A stretch of DNA of 64,000 nucleotides from Bacillus sp. ISL-18 (GTDB taxonomy: Bacteria > Bacillota > Bacilli > Bacillales > Cytobacillaceae). Below are positions 29,510 through 36,571 of this stretch, piece by piece. The notes below the pieces were generated by a model, which saw only the letters and a list, made by a program, of their open reading frames with translations, had not been told where the DNA came from and made no database searches. Location of the stretch: positions 1,019,438-1,083,437 of the forward strand of contig NZ_JAGGQG010000002.1 of the NCBI RefSeq assembly GCF_018613415.1, read 5' to 3'. The number at the start of each line of letters is the position of its first letter. Position 1 is the first letter of the stretch. A program made the translations under genes and the position numbers.

Positions 29510-29965
29510 ATGCTAAAGAAATTCATCGTAGCCTTTACTATATTAGCTTCTTGTGGCTCTTTGTTCGCCGCCAAAGGTGAAAAAGCGGAAGCAGCAACTT
29601 ATAATTATCATACAGCCGCAATTTCAATTGCGAAATCTCATATTGGAGTTCCATACCGATGGGGTGGGATGTCGCCTAGCGGATTTGATTGTTCAGGTCT
29701 TGTAAAGTATTCATACGGAAAAGCAGGAAGAACACTAAATCGCACTGCTGCCCAAATGTACTATGGAAACGGATATCGCCCATCCAATTTACAGATTGGT
29801 GACTTACTGTTTTATGGCCCGTCCAAAGTAAGTGCCCCAACCCATGTCGCCATCTATATCGGATACGGGAAAATGATCATGGCATCCTCTTCAAAAGGGG
29901 TTATTATCACCAACACTAGCAATCCATATTGGCATCCAAGATATATTGGAGCAAAGCGAGTTTAA
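29510..29965 (+). CDS. Secreted NlpC/P60 peptidoglycan hydrolase
   Basis: 151-residue protein with a signal peptide (cleavage near AEAAT) and a single NlpC/P60 cysteine peptidase domain. The catalytic Cys is in FDCSGLV, the His in PTHVAIY, and the third residue is a His or polar residue near the end. There are no SH3, LysM or other wall-binding modules, so it is a minimal form. Likely cleaves D-Glu-type stem peptide bonds; the exact bond is inference. A terminator follows. Confidence 0.88.
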   Translation: MLKKFIVAFTILASCGSLFAAKGEKAEAATYNYHTAAISIAKSHIGVPYRWGGMSPSGFDCSGLVKYSYGKAGRTLNRTAAQMYYGNGYRPSNLQIGDLLFYGPSKVSAPTHVAIYIGYGKMIMASSSKGVIITNTSNPYWHPRYIGAKRV

Positions 29966-29967
29966 AG

Positions 29968-29993
29968 ATCATCATGACGATGGTCTTTTTTTT
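29968..29993 (+). terminator. Terminator after the NlpC/P60 gene
   Basis: GATCATC/GATGGTC stem (one wobble) and an 8-base T tract. Confidence 0.75.
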
Positions 29994-30218
29994 ATAGTCT
30001 CTGTTATTATTCACTGTTGATTTTTGTATGATATGAAATTCTTATCATCGTTGTTTTCTTATTTTTCATTCCTTAATATTTTTTACCATAATGAATAGGT
30101 TATGTTTTGCATCTTTTGGTAAAAATGGGCTGAATCCATGTACTAAGGAATGTCACACATAGAATGTTTTACTGCTAGTTGGTTAAATTATAACCATCTT
30201 AACAGTGGTGGTGAAAAC

Positions 30219-30344
30219 ATGACAAAAAGGAATATTAAAACTAAATCAGGGAAGCAAAGTGCGAAAAGTATAACAAGTACCGAATTTGCTTCTGAAATGA
30301 AACCGCAAGACAAAAAAACAGAAAAAACAAGGCCTTCCACATAA
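30219..30344 (+). CDS. Small gamma-SASP-like protein
   Basis: A 41-residue, Lys/Ser/Thr-rich, Cys-free and Trp-free protein. It contains S-T-E-F-A-S-E, the block that in gamma-type small acid-soluble spore proteins (SspE) is the cleavage site for the germination protease GPR. Only one such block is present and the usual Gln/Asn-rich repeats are missing, so it is either a miniature or divergent relative. The ATG at 30219 follows GTGGTGG; a longer reading from 30150 has no binding site. Spore function is inference from the motif. Confidence 0.6.
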   Translation: MTKRNIKTKSGKQSAKSITSTEFASEMKPQDKKTEKTRPST

Positions 30345-30358
30345 GCTTACCATACAAC

Positions 30359-30406
30359 TTAAGTTAGAAAGCGCAGAGATCTATCCTTTCGCGCTTTCTA
30401 ACTTAA
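30359..30406. terminator. Perfect 16-bp inverted repeat between convergent genes
   Basis: The arms at 30359-30374 and 30391-30406 are exact complements around a 16-nt loop. Placed between the SASP-like gene and asnA, it is probably a bidirectional terminator, although the T tracts are short. Confidence 0.7.
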
Positions 30407-30428
30407 TAACACTCACACATGGAATGTG

Positions 30429-31442
30429 TTACAAAAGAGTAATGTTTCCTTTTTTGCAATCCTCGATGGTTTGATCGTTCCAAACGGAAACTTGGACTTC
30501 ACCAATATGGGCCTTTCTTAAGAGGAACATACATAACCGGGATTGCCCGATTCCACCGCCAATTGTATAAGGAATCTCTTTTTTTAGAATTGCTTGATGA
30601 TATTCCAGCTTAGAGCGATCTTCCAGGTTTGCCTGTTTTAATTGGTTTAACAGCGCCTGCTCATCCACACGAATCCCCATTGAGGAGATTTCCAATGATC
30701 GTTCTAAGATAGGATACCATAACACAATATCACCATTTAAATTCCAGTCATCATAATCCGGGGAGCGTCCATCGTGCTTTTCACCAGATCGTAATTTGCC
30801 TCCTATTTTCATTATAAAAACAGCTCCGTGTTCCTTTGCAATCGCATCTTCCCGTTGCTTCGCTGTTAACTCAGGAAATCTGTCTTCAAGCTCTTGAGTC
30901 GTAATAAACTTGATGTCTTCCGGAAGAATAGGTTCAAGTTGAGGATATAGCTTATAGATGTAATTTTCAGTATTTAATAGTGCCTGATAAATCTTTTGTA
31001 CTTCAGATTTTAAGGTTTTTAGATTCCTTTGTTTATTAGTGATAACTTTCTCCCAGTCCCACTGATCCACATAGATCGAGTGGAGGTTATCTAAAATCTC
31101 ATCCCTTCTAATGGCGTTCATATCCGTATAGAGCCCTTCGCCAACAGTAAATCCATATCTAGCCAGAGCCATTCTCTTCCATTTTGCCAAGGATTGAACG
31201 ACTTCAATAGAGGAGTTTTTGATATCTTGAGCATCGAAGGAAACGATGCGCTCCACCCCATTGAGGTTGTCATTTATCCCACTGCCAGTTCTTAAAACAA
31301 TAGGGGCGGACACTCTTATTAAATTCAACACTCCAGATAGGTTTCTCTCAAAATGATCTTTTACTTGCTTAATTGCCATTTCCGTTTGTATTAAATTCAA
31401 TGTGGATTGGTAAACCCGAGGGATTATAAGGGATTTAGGCAT
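30429..31442 (-). CDS. asnA: Aspartate--ammonia ligase (asparagine synthetase A)
   Basis: Makes asparagine from aspartate, ammonia and ATP (AMP-forming). The 337-residue length and class II aminoacyl-tRNA-synthetase-like fold are those of AsnA: LRTGSGINDNLNG, SLAKWKR, YTDMNAIRRDE and the C-terminal GGGIGQSRLCMFLLRKAHIGEVQ block with its ATP-binding Arg. GGAGGTT lies upstream of the start on the minus strand. No T-box conserved motif was found in the leader. Confidence 0.95.
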   Translation of the reverse strand: MPKSLIIPRVYQSTLNLIQTEMAIKQVKDHFERNLSGVLNLIRVSAPIVLRTGSGINDNLNGVERIVSFDAQDIKNSSIEVVQSLAKWKRMALARYGFTVGEGLYTDMNAIRRDEILDNLHSIYVDQWDWEKVITNKQRNLKTLKSEVQKIYQALLNTENYIYKLYPQLEPILPEDIKFITTQELEDRFPELTAKQREDAIAKEHGAVFIMKIGGKLRSGEKHDGRSPDYDDWNLNGDIVLWYPILERSLEISSMGIRVDEQALLNQLKQANLEDRSKLEYHQAILKKEIPYTIGGGIGQSRLCMFLLRKAHIGEVQVSVWNDQTIEDCKKGNITLL

Positions 31443-31583
31443 ATTTTGAACAACCTCCAGTTAAAACGTCTATTTTTTGTAGATCTTTACCCTGTTTACA
31501 TTATGATGAAGTCTTATTATTGCCATCAGCATATGCCTATAAAAGAATTTTAAACTGGATCATCATAAAACTTGGCAATAACG

Positions 31584-31613
31584 TTTCAATCTTAGAGTGA
31601 AATTCGTTATAAT
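31584..31613 (+). promoter_or_regulatory. Probable sigma-A promoter of the attenuator leader
   Basis: TATAAT at 31608-31613 with a weak -35 (TTTCAA) 18 bp upstream. Transcription would begin close to 31620, just before the leader-peptide binding site. Confidence 0.5.
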
Positions 31614-31638
31614 GGTAATTTAAAGGGGGTGTTAACAG

Positions 31639-31731
31639 ATGGAGAATCAGTTACGATTGTCTGGGAATTCTTCCACTCATGCAAAGCCTATTATTAGAAA
31701 GGCGATACTTTGCATGGGGCGAAACCTTTAG
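31639..31731 (+). CDS. Putative 30-residue leader peptide
   Basis: Reading frame of 30 codons with an excellent ribosome binding site (AAGGGGGT, eight bases before the ATG) and a promoter just upstream. It has no resemblance to a known protein. Its codons 15-22 form the left arm of a long inverted repeat whose right arm lies after the stop, immediately before a second hairpin that covers the next gene's binding site. This is the layout of leader peptides controlling downstream translation. Translation is inferred, not shown. Confidence 0.5.
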   Translation: MENQLRLSGNSSTHAKPIIRKAILCMGRNL

Positions 31732-31771
31732 TTTTATCGCTGAACAAGCTTTCTAATATTTTGGCTTTGCA
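31680..31771 (+). promoter_or_regulatory. Long inverted repeat with a competing hairpin
   Basis: TGCAAAGCC...ATTAGAAAG (31680-31701) is complementary to CTTTCTAAT...GGCTTTGCA (31749-31771). The same left arm can instead pair locally with CTTTGCA at 31709-31715, aided by CCT/AGG. Two mutually exclusive structures are therefore possible in the leader RNA. A decayed mobile-element end is an alternative explanation. Confidence 0.6.
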
Positions 31772-31798
31772 CCTTATTTTATCCAAACCAAAATAAGG
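31772..31798 (+). promoter_or_regulatory. Hairpin sequestering a ribosome binding site
   Basis: CCTTATTTT and AAAATAAGG form a perfect 9-bp stem with a 9-nt loop. The AAGG of the 3' arm belongs to AAGGAG (31795-31800), the binding site of the gene starting at 31809, so the folded form should block translation. Confidence 0.65.
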
Positions 31799-31808
31799 AG
31801 CGGGCAAA

Positions 31809-32078
31809 ATGAAATATATTAACGCAACCAAAGTTTTACCTGAAAAGCTAATCGTGGAAATCCAAAAGTATATCCAAGGGGAAACCTTATACATTCCTAA
31901 GCAGGTAACAGAGTATCAGAAATGGGGAACCTCAAGTGGCGGGAGACGGCTGCTTGATCGTCGTAATGCCGCCATTAAAAATTCTTTTAGTAGTGGCAGC
32001 AGTATCCAGCAATTAGCTGAGGAATATTACCTTTCAACCGAAACCATCAAAAAGATTGTTTATTCACATAAAAAGTAA
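31809..32078 (+). CDS. CD3324-family protein with helix-turn-helix
   Basis: 89 residues. The start MKYINA-x-x-VLPE and EIQKYIQGETLYIP match the small CD3324 family as I remember it. The C-terminal third (SIQQLAEEYYLSTETIKKIVYSH) is a helix-turn-helix similar to those of Mor-type and resolvase-type activators, so a DNA-binding role is likely. Function is otherwise unknown. Its AAGGAG site is partly buried in a hairpin, so its translation is probably regulated by the leader upstream. Confidence 0.7.
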   Translation: MKYINATKVLPEKLIVEIQKYIQGETLYIPKQVTEYQKWGTSSGGRRLLDRRNAAIKNSFSSGSSIQQLAEEYYLSTETIKKIVYSHKK

Positions 32079-32094
32079 AAGAACGGCACTGATG

Positions 32095-32117
32095 AAAGTC
32101 CTCATTAGTGCTTTTTT
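32095..32117 (+). terminator. Terminator after the CD3324-family gene
   Basis: GCACTGATG/CATTAGTGC stem (one wobble) followed by TTTTTT. Confidence 0.8.
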
Positions 32118-32217
32118 ATGTATAAAACGTTTCTAAGTCATTTTCTCCATTTCTGAAGCTGACTTTATTTTATAAAATGTGTTAAGAGACGTTGCAAAAT
32201 GATTGGAGAAATATGTG

Positions 32218-32870
32218 ATGACCGAGAAATTTATCAAAAATGAACAGTTAAATTTTATAAAAAAACAGATTAAATTGATTAAAGACACGACCAAAAAGAA
32301 TGTACCGAAAAACGTTTTGATGGCTACAATTGACTTAGCCAATGCTAAAATACTGGACCTCTTTCCAAATGCTTCATATGATCAACAAGAAATGCTGGAT
32401 CTTTCCAGACTGAAAACAGATGACGAATATGAGCAATATATCCAGCGTATTTCGGCCTTGTTGCTGCCTTTTCCACAAATCACTGAGCAGCAACTGAAAA
32501 AAATGTTTCCGAAGAATAAGAAATTAAAGCTGCCTGATTTATCAAAAATAGACCACAGCCAGTTAACCTATTTAAGCTGGAACGATTTGAGATCTAATAA
32601 AAAATTTATCGTATATGAGCTGAATGGAACTATGGTTGGGATTGAATGTAAATTTACGCCCACTAGCAAATATAATTATTGTTCCGTCTGCCATTGTTTA
32701 GGCGAGGTTGCCTATTTTTCCACCGTAACAAAAGAAAAAAGGCTAAAAACCCGGATTATTACAAATCTATTGGCAATCTAATTTGTGCAGATAGCAGCGA
32801 ATGCAATAAAAAGATAACCAATGTAGACTATTTAACGACTTTTTTAAAAAACTCACTAAAATATGAATAA
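32218..32870 (+). pseudogene. FusB/FusC-family EF-G-binding protein, frameshifted
   Basis: FusB-type proteins bind elongation factor G and release it from stalled ribosomes, giving fusidic acid tolerance. The N-terminal helical domain and the C-terminal zinc-finger start (VGIECKFTP, YCSVCH, GEVAYFST) are in one frame from ATG 32218, which follows GGAG. That frame then leaves the family pattern and stops at 32781. The missing end, including the two other zinc cysteines (ICADSSECN), continues in the -1 frame to 32870. The switch falls at a run of six A (32735-32740). It may be a true loss, a slippage-prone tract or a read error; without the shift the second Cys pair is lost. Confidence 0.75.
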
Positions 32871-32886
32871 ATCCATGCAGTTTTTG

Positions 32887-32911
32887 GTTTAGCTTATTAA
32901 AATACGGGTAT
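32887..32911 (+). promoter_or_regulatory. Sigma-B-like promoter 1
   Basis: GTTTAG, 13 bp, GGGTAT, against the sigma-B consensus GTTTAA-N12-14-GGGTAT. Initiation would be near 32919. The first terminator is at 32960-32988, so the immediate product would be an RNA of about 70 nt. Confidence 0.6.
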
Positions 32912-32918
32912 GTAATAA

Positions 32919-32988
32919 TTAGCTACATTCCCCCATATCCTTATGTTGCTGCTAACTTTGACTATCTTATGGATAGTCCTTTTTTTTT
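32919..32988 (+). ncRNA. Candidate sigma-B-dependent C-rich small RNA
   Basis: A stretch of about 70 nt bounded by a sigma-B-like promoter and an intrinsic terminator, with no credible coding frame. It has an unpaired ATTCCCCCATATCC segment that could pair with G-rich ribosome binding sites, as C-rich motifs do in Gram-positive regulatory RNAs such as RsaA. Existence is inference; it could equally be the 3' tail of the FusB-like transcript. Confidence 0.35.
32960..32988 (+). terminator. Terminator upstream of rsbR
   Basis: GACTATC-TTATG-GATAGTC stem followed by nine T. Confidence 0.85.
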
Positions 32989-33082
32989 GATTATTAAATT
33001 TATTCCATTCTATATAAGGGGATTTTATCGGGTATGCCCGACTGCTTCCTATAGTTACCGCTTTTCTTAGTAATCGTGTTAT

Positions 33083-33091
33083 TGGTATAAT
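33083..33091 (+). promoter_or_regulatory. Extended -10 promoter of the rsbR operon
   Basis: TGGTATAAT, an extended -10 element, 42 bp before the rsbR start, with no good -35. It suggests vegetative expression of the stress module, as for rsbR in Bacillus subtilis. Confidence 0.5.
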
Positions 33092-33132
33092 ACTATTAAA
33101 AACGTGTTTATATTAGAAAGGAGGAATATAAA

Positions 33133-33945
33133 ATGGGGGAGCCTACTAGTATTATTGAATATATTCAAAAAAATAGAGAGCAGCTGATCCATGAGTGGTT
33201 AGATAAACTAAGCAGTATAGAAGAAAATAAAATTTTAAACCAAAGCTATTATAATATTTGTAATGAATACATAAATCTATTAACTTACAATTCGATTGAT
33301 GAGGATATAGTTAAACTCAAAATCAGTGCGTTCATTCAAAAATTAATCCAAATAGGGTGGACATTAAATTTTATGATGGAGTGTATAAACGAATTTGGTA
33401 AGATTGTTTTTTTTCAAATGACCAAAGATGACGTAGATCAGAAGCAAATGGAGTTTGTTTGGGATTATGATAAGTGGATCAGTCCAATTAACAATCAATT
33501 ATACAGTCAGTACGCAGCTTCTTGGCAAAAAACGATTTCTTTACAAAGAATTGCACTTGATGAATTAGCTGCACCACTTATCCCTGTATTTGATGATATT
33601 TCCGTCATGCCGCTCGTTGGAACCATTGATACAGAGCGGGCAAAAAGTATTATGGAAAATTTGCTTGAAGGTGTTGTCAAAAATCGGTCCCAAGTTGTCT
33701 TAATTGATATAACAGGGGTCCCAGTAGTGGATACGATGGTAGCTCATTATATTATGCAAGCCATTGAAGCAGTTCGATTAGTTGGGGCAAAATGCTTACT
33801 TGTGGGGATAAGACCCGAGATAGCCCAAACCATTGTGAATTTAGGAATTAATCTAAATCAGGTTATAACAAAAAGCAACTTGCAAAAGGGGATAATGGCT
33901 GCATTAGAAATGACAAATCGAAAGATAGTATCAACGGAGGAATAA
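33133..33945 (+). CDS. rsbR: Stressosome sensor RsbR
   Basis: 270-residue stressosome scaffold/sensor. The N-terminal half is a helical non-haem-globin-like sensor domain and the C-terminal half (about 150-265) is a STAS domain. Both phosphorylation sites of RsbRA are conserved: Thr201 in VVDTMVAH and Thr233 in [16 protein letters not shown] precedes the ATG. It is followed one base later by rsbS, with which it should assemble, and by the kinase rsbT. Confidence 0.9.
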   Translation: MGEPTSIIEYIQKNREQLIHEWLDKLSSIEENKILNQSYYNICNEYINLLTYNSIDEDIVKLKISAFIQKLIQIGWTLNFMMECINEFGKIVFFQMTKDDVDQKQMEFVWDYDKWISPINNQLYSQYAASWQKTISLQRIALDELAAPLIPVFDDISVMPLVGTIDTERAKSIMENLLEGVVKNRSQVVLIDITGVPVVDTMVAHYIMQAIEAVRLVGAKCLLVGIRPEIAQTIVNLGINLNQVITKSNLQKGIMAALEMTNRKIVSTEE

Positions 33946-33946
33946 A

Positions 33947-34309
33947 ATGAATACGAGAATCCCAATTCTAAAGCTATATAATTGTTTGTTTGTTTCCATT
34001 CAGTGGGAGCTTGATGACAAAACAGCATTACAATTTCAAGAATTATTGCTTGAAAGAATACATGAAACCGGTGCTAGAGGTGTAGTGATCGATTTAACTT
34101 CTGTCGATATGATAGATTCGTTTATTGCTAAGGTTCTAGGTGATGTGATTAGTATGTCCAAACTGATGGGTGTAAAAGTGGTTTTAACTGGCATTCAACC
34201 TGCTGTAGCGATTACGTTAGTTGAACTCGGGATTCACCTTCAAGATGTACTTACAGCAATAGATCTAGAAAAGGGGTTAGAAACAATACAAAGGGAGTTG
34301 GAGGATTAA
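33947..34309 (+). CDS. rsbS: Stressosome protein RsbS
   Basis: Single STAS domain of 120 residues, the antagonist that holds RsbT in the stressosome. Ser58 in DMIDSFIAK is the residue phosphorylated by RsbT. The ATG follows GGAGG at the end of rsbR. It is separated by three bases from rsbT. Confidence 0.93.
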   Translation: MNTRIPILKLYNCLFVSIQWELDDKTALQFQELLLERIHETGARGVVIDLTSVDMIDSFIAKVLGDVISMSKLMGVKVVLTGIQPAVAITLVELGIHLQDVLTAIDLEKGLETIQRELED

Positions 34310-34312
34310 AGC

Positions 34313-34729
34313 ATGGAGAACGAATCCTCTGTACAAATAATATCAGAATGGGATATTGTTGCAGCTAGGCAACTAGGGAGAAATATTGCCAAAGAGCTCG
34401 GATTTGGAACAGTTGACCAGGCAAGAATCACCACTGCCATTTCTGAGTTGGCACGTAATATTTATTTATATGCCGGGCATGGAGAGATTCATTTCGAGCC
34501 AGTCAATGATTTCGAAAAAAGAGGTTTAAAAGTAATGGCGGTTGATCATGGCCCAGGAATTCAGGATATTCGAAGAGTGATGGAGGATGGGTTTTCAACA
34601 TCTGGTGGTTTAGGGGCAGGATTACCAGGAGTGAAACGCTTAATGGATGAATTCGATCTGACCTCATCACTTGGAAAAGGGACTACCATTCGGGTAGCAA
34701 AATGGCTTCGAGATAGGAGGGTTGGTTAG
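34313..34729 (+). CDS. rsbT: Serine/threonine kinase RsbT
   Basis: GHKL-fold kinase of 138 residues that phosphorylates RsbR and RsbS and, when released, activates RsbU. The N-box ELARNI, the G1-box DHGPGI and the glycine-rich GLGAGLPGVKRL are intact. Its stop lies a few bases before or within the rsbU start region, indicating coupling. Confidence 0.93.
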   Translation: MENESSVQIISEWDIVAARQLGRNIAKELGFGTVDQARITTAISELARNIYLYAGHGEIHFEPVNDFEKRGLKVMAVDHGPGIQDIRRVMEDGFSTSGGLGAGLPGVKRLMDEFDLTSSLGKGTTIRVAKWLRDRRVG

Positions 34730-34733
34730 GAAG

Positions 34734-35738
34734 ATGGATTTTAAACCGATTTTAGAATCAAGTTATCGGGAGATCCTTCGGAGATATATAGAAAATTCTT
34801 CCGAAGAAGCACTTTACCAAGGACAAATGTTCAGCAGGAAATCGATTGAACAGCAAATATCTCCTGAAGAAATTATAAGTATCCATTGTAAAGCTTTAAA
34901 GGAGTTATTTCCAGATATTAATCCTGACATATTAGCATCGTTTGATTTCCTTATTGAATTTATGATGAACTATGGTCTAGCCTATCAAGAACATCTGAGC
35001 TTACGAGACCAGCAGTTTGAAATTAAATCGGAAATTGAAATCGCCGCCAGCATCCAAGAAACCTTATTAGAAACACCCATTCCAAAGCTTGAAGAAGTGG
35101 ATATCGGTGCCATAAGTATACCGGCTAAGAAAATGAATGGGGACTTTTATCGCTTCGTTCAGGATGGAAATAGTATTAGTGTTGCCATTGCAGATGTAAT
35201 TGGCAAAGGAATACCTGCCGCACTTTGTATGTCAATGATGAAGTATGCAATGGACAGTGTAGCAAATTCTAGAAAAAATCCGAATGATGTGTTAACCAAT
35301 TTAAATAGAGTCGTAGAAAATAATGTGGATTCAACTATGTTTATTACCATGTTTTACGGAATATATGATTTCGTTAAGCATTCATTTACTTATGCTGCTG
35401 CGGGGCATGAGGAAGGGTTCTATTACCATGCCTCTTCTCAATCATTTGAGGACATTAAAACTCGGGGCATTGTGTTAGGGGTAGAACCGAATTTTACCTA
35501 TGAGCAGTATGAAAAAAAGGTTCAACCCGGAGATATGATTGTTTTACTATCGGACGGTGTGACAGAATCAAGGACGGAGAATGGATTTATTGAACGTTCG
35601 GTTATTACCGATTTAATTCAATCCTTTATGCATTTACCCGCACAAGAAATGGTGGAAAACATCTATCGTCATATCGAGAGACTCCAGAATTTTGAGCTTA
35701 GAGATGATTTTACACTCATCATCTTAAAAAGAGTTTAA
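34734..35738 (+). CDS. rsbU: PP2C-type phosphatase RsbU
   Basis: 334 residues: an N-terminal four-helix RsbT-binding domain (about 1-110), a linker, and a PP2C/SpoIIE phosphatase domain. The metal-binding Asp residues are in NGDFYRF, IADVIGKG, LSDGVTES and RDDFT. In the known pathway it dephosphorylates RsbV to free sigma-B. The ATG at 34734 is chosen over TTG 34722, which collides with the AGGAGG site. In Bacillus subtilis rsbV would follow; here rsbX does. Confidence 0.9.
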   Translation: MDFKPILESSYREILRRYIENSSEEALYQGQMFSRKSIEQQISPEEIISIHCKALKELFPDINPDILASFDFLIEFMMNYGLAYQEHLSLRDQQFEIKSEIEIAASIQETLLETPIPKLEEVDIGAISIPAKKMNGDFYRFVQDGNSISVAIADVIGKGIPAALCMSMMKYAMDSVANSRKNPNDVLTNLNRVVENNVDSTMFITMFYGIYDFVKHSFTYAAAGHEEGFYYHASSQSFEDIKTRGIVLGVEPNFTYEQYEKKVQPGDMIVLLSDGVTESRTENGFIERSVITDLIQSFMHLPAQEMVENIYRHIERLQNFELRDDFTLIILKRV

Positions 35739-35812
35739 AACCCCCTAAATCGGGTAGTTCTTATTTGAAACATATGAAGAGTGACTAAAAAATCAATGAA
35801 AGGCACTTGGTA

Positions 35813-36430
35813 ATGATGCAGAGTGAAAAAATGCTTGAACTTGACCTTAACCAACATATTCAGGCAATTGCCTATCAAGTTCCAAAGGAAGGGAATGTAT
35901 TTAACGGGGATAGCTTTTTTATGAAAGTAACAGCCGAATACTTTATATGTGTGGTTGCTGATGGTTTAGGGAGCGGGGAGCATGCGTATCATTCGTCCAA
36001 CGCGATTAGTCAAGAAGTGGAGAAAAACCATGATAAAGAGGTAGAGGTATTAATCGATAGCTGCAATCAGGCCCTAAAAGATAAAAGGGGTGCTACTATA
36101 TCGATATTAAAGGTGCATTTTTTACAAAAGACCTTCACCTATAGCTCGGTGGGAAACATTCAATTTGTTCTTTCTTGCCCCTCTGGTCGGTTTATCTATC
36201 CACTGCCTATCCTAGGATATTTATCTGGGAAGCCCCAAAAATACCGCTGCGAAACCTATTCCTATGAAGAGGGGGCAAAATTTATTCTTCATACGGACGG
36301 TCTCTCGATTCCCGGCATTAAGTCATTGGTAAGTTCCTCTTGTTCGATTGAAGAAATCTCGAACTATTTAGAGAGGAATGCGAAAATAGGAAAAGACGAT
36401 CTGACGTTTATTGTAGGTCAACTTCTCTAA
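35813..36430 (+). CDS. rsbX: PP2C-type phosphatase RsbX
   Basis: 205-residue minimal PP2C/SpoIIE phosphatase, which resets the stressosome by dephosphorylating RsbS and RsbR. The metal motifs NGDSFF, VADGLGSGE, LHTDGLS and KDDLTF are visible. AAAGG lies nine bases before ATG 35813; ATG 35816 is an alternative. Its place directly after rsbU instead of after sigB is unusual. Confidence 0.85.
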   Translation: MMQSEKMLELDLNQHIQAIAYQVPKEGNVFNGDSFFMKVTAEYFICVVADGLGSGEHAYHSSNAISQEVEKNHDKEVEVLIDSCNQALKDKRGATISILKVHFLQKTFTYSSVGNIQFVLSCPSGRFIYPLPILGYLSGKPQKYRCETYSYEEGAKFILHTDGLSIPGIKSLVSSSCSIEEISNYLERNAKIGKDDLTFIVGQLL

Positions 36431-36571
36431 CAATAACCAATCCCATTTTGATTGAATAGCTAACAATTATATTCTAATTATTATAAAAATAGGTGCATTT
36501 ACACTATAGCGGGTATAACCATGGGAATACCTTTGTGAAGTTTACTATAGACTTACTAAGGAGGGAAAAAG

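Noticed and set aside
31517..31581. TTATTGCCA/TGGCAATAA inverted repeat upstream of asnA
   Set aside because: The arms are 9 bp but 47 bp apart and match no operator I know; too little to call.
31443..31640. T-box riboswitch for asnA
   Set aside because: The conserved TGGNACC-type antiterminator sequence is absent on the minus strand in this leader.
32734..32741. Programmed -1 frameshift on the A AAA AAG slippery heptamer in the FusB-like gene
   Set aside because: The heptamer is not in the zero-frame phase needed for the classical tandem slip (codons read GAA AAA AGG), and no stimulatory structure is evident. Single-tRNA slippage remains possible.
33030..33035. A second GGGTAT (sigma-B -10) before rsbR
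   Set aside because: No GTTTAA-like -35 lies 12-15 bp upstream; the sequence is better explained by the small TCGGG-TATG-CCCGA hairpin.
36511..36516. GGGTAT before the second rsbR paralogue
   Set aside because: The expected -35 position reads GGTGCA, so it is not a convincing sigma-B promoter.
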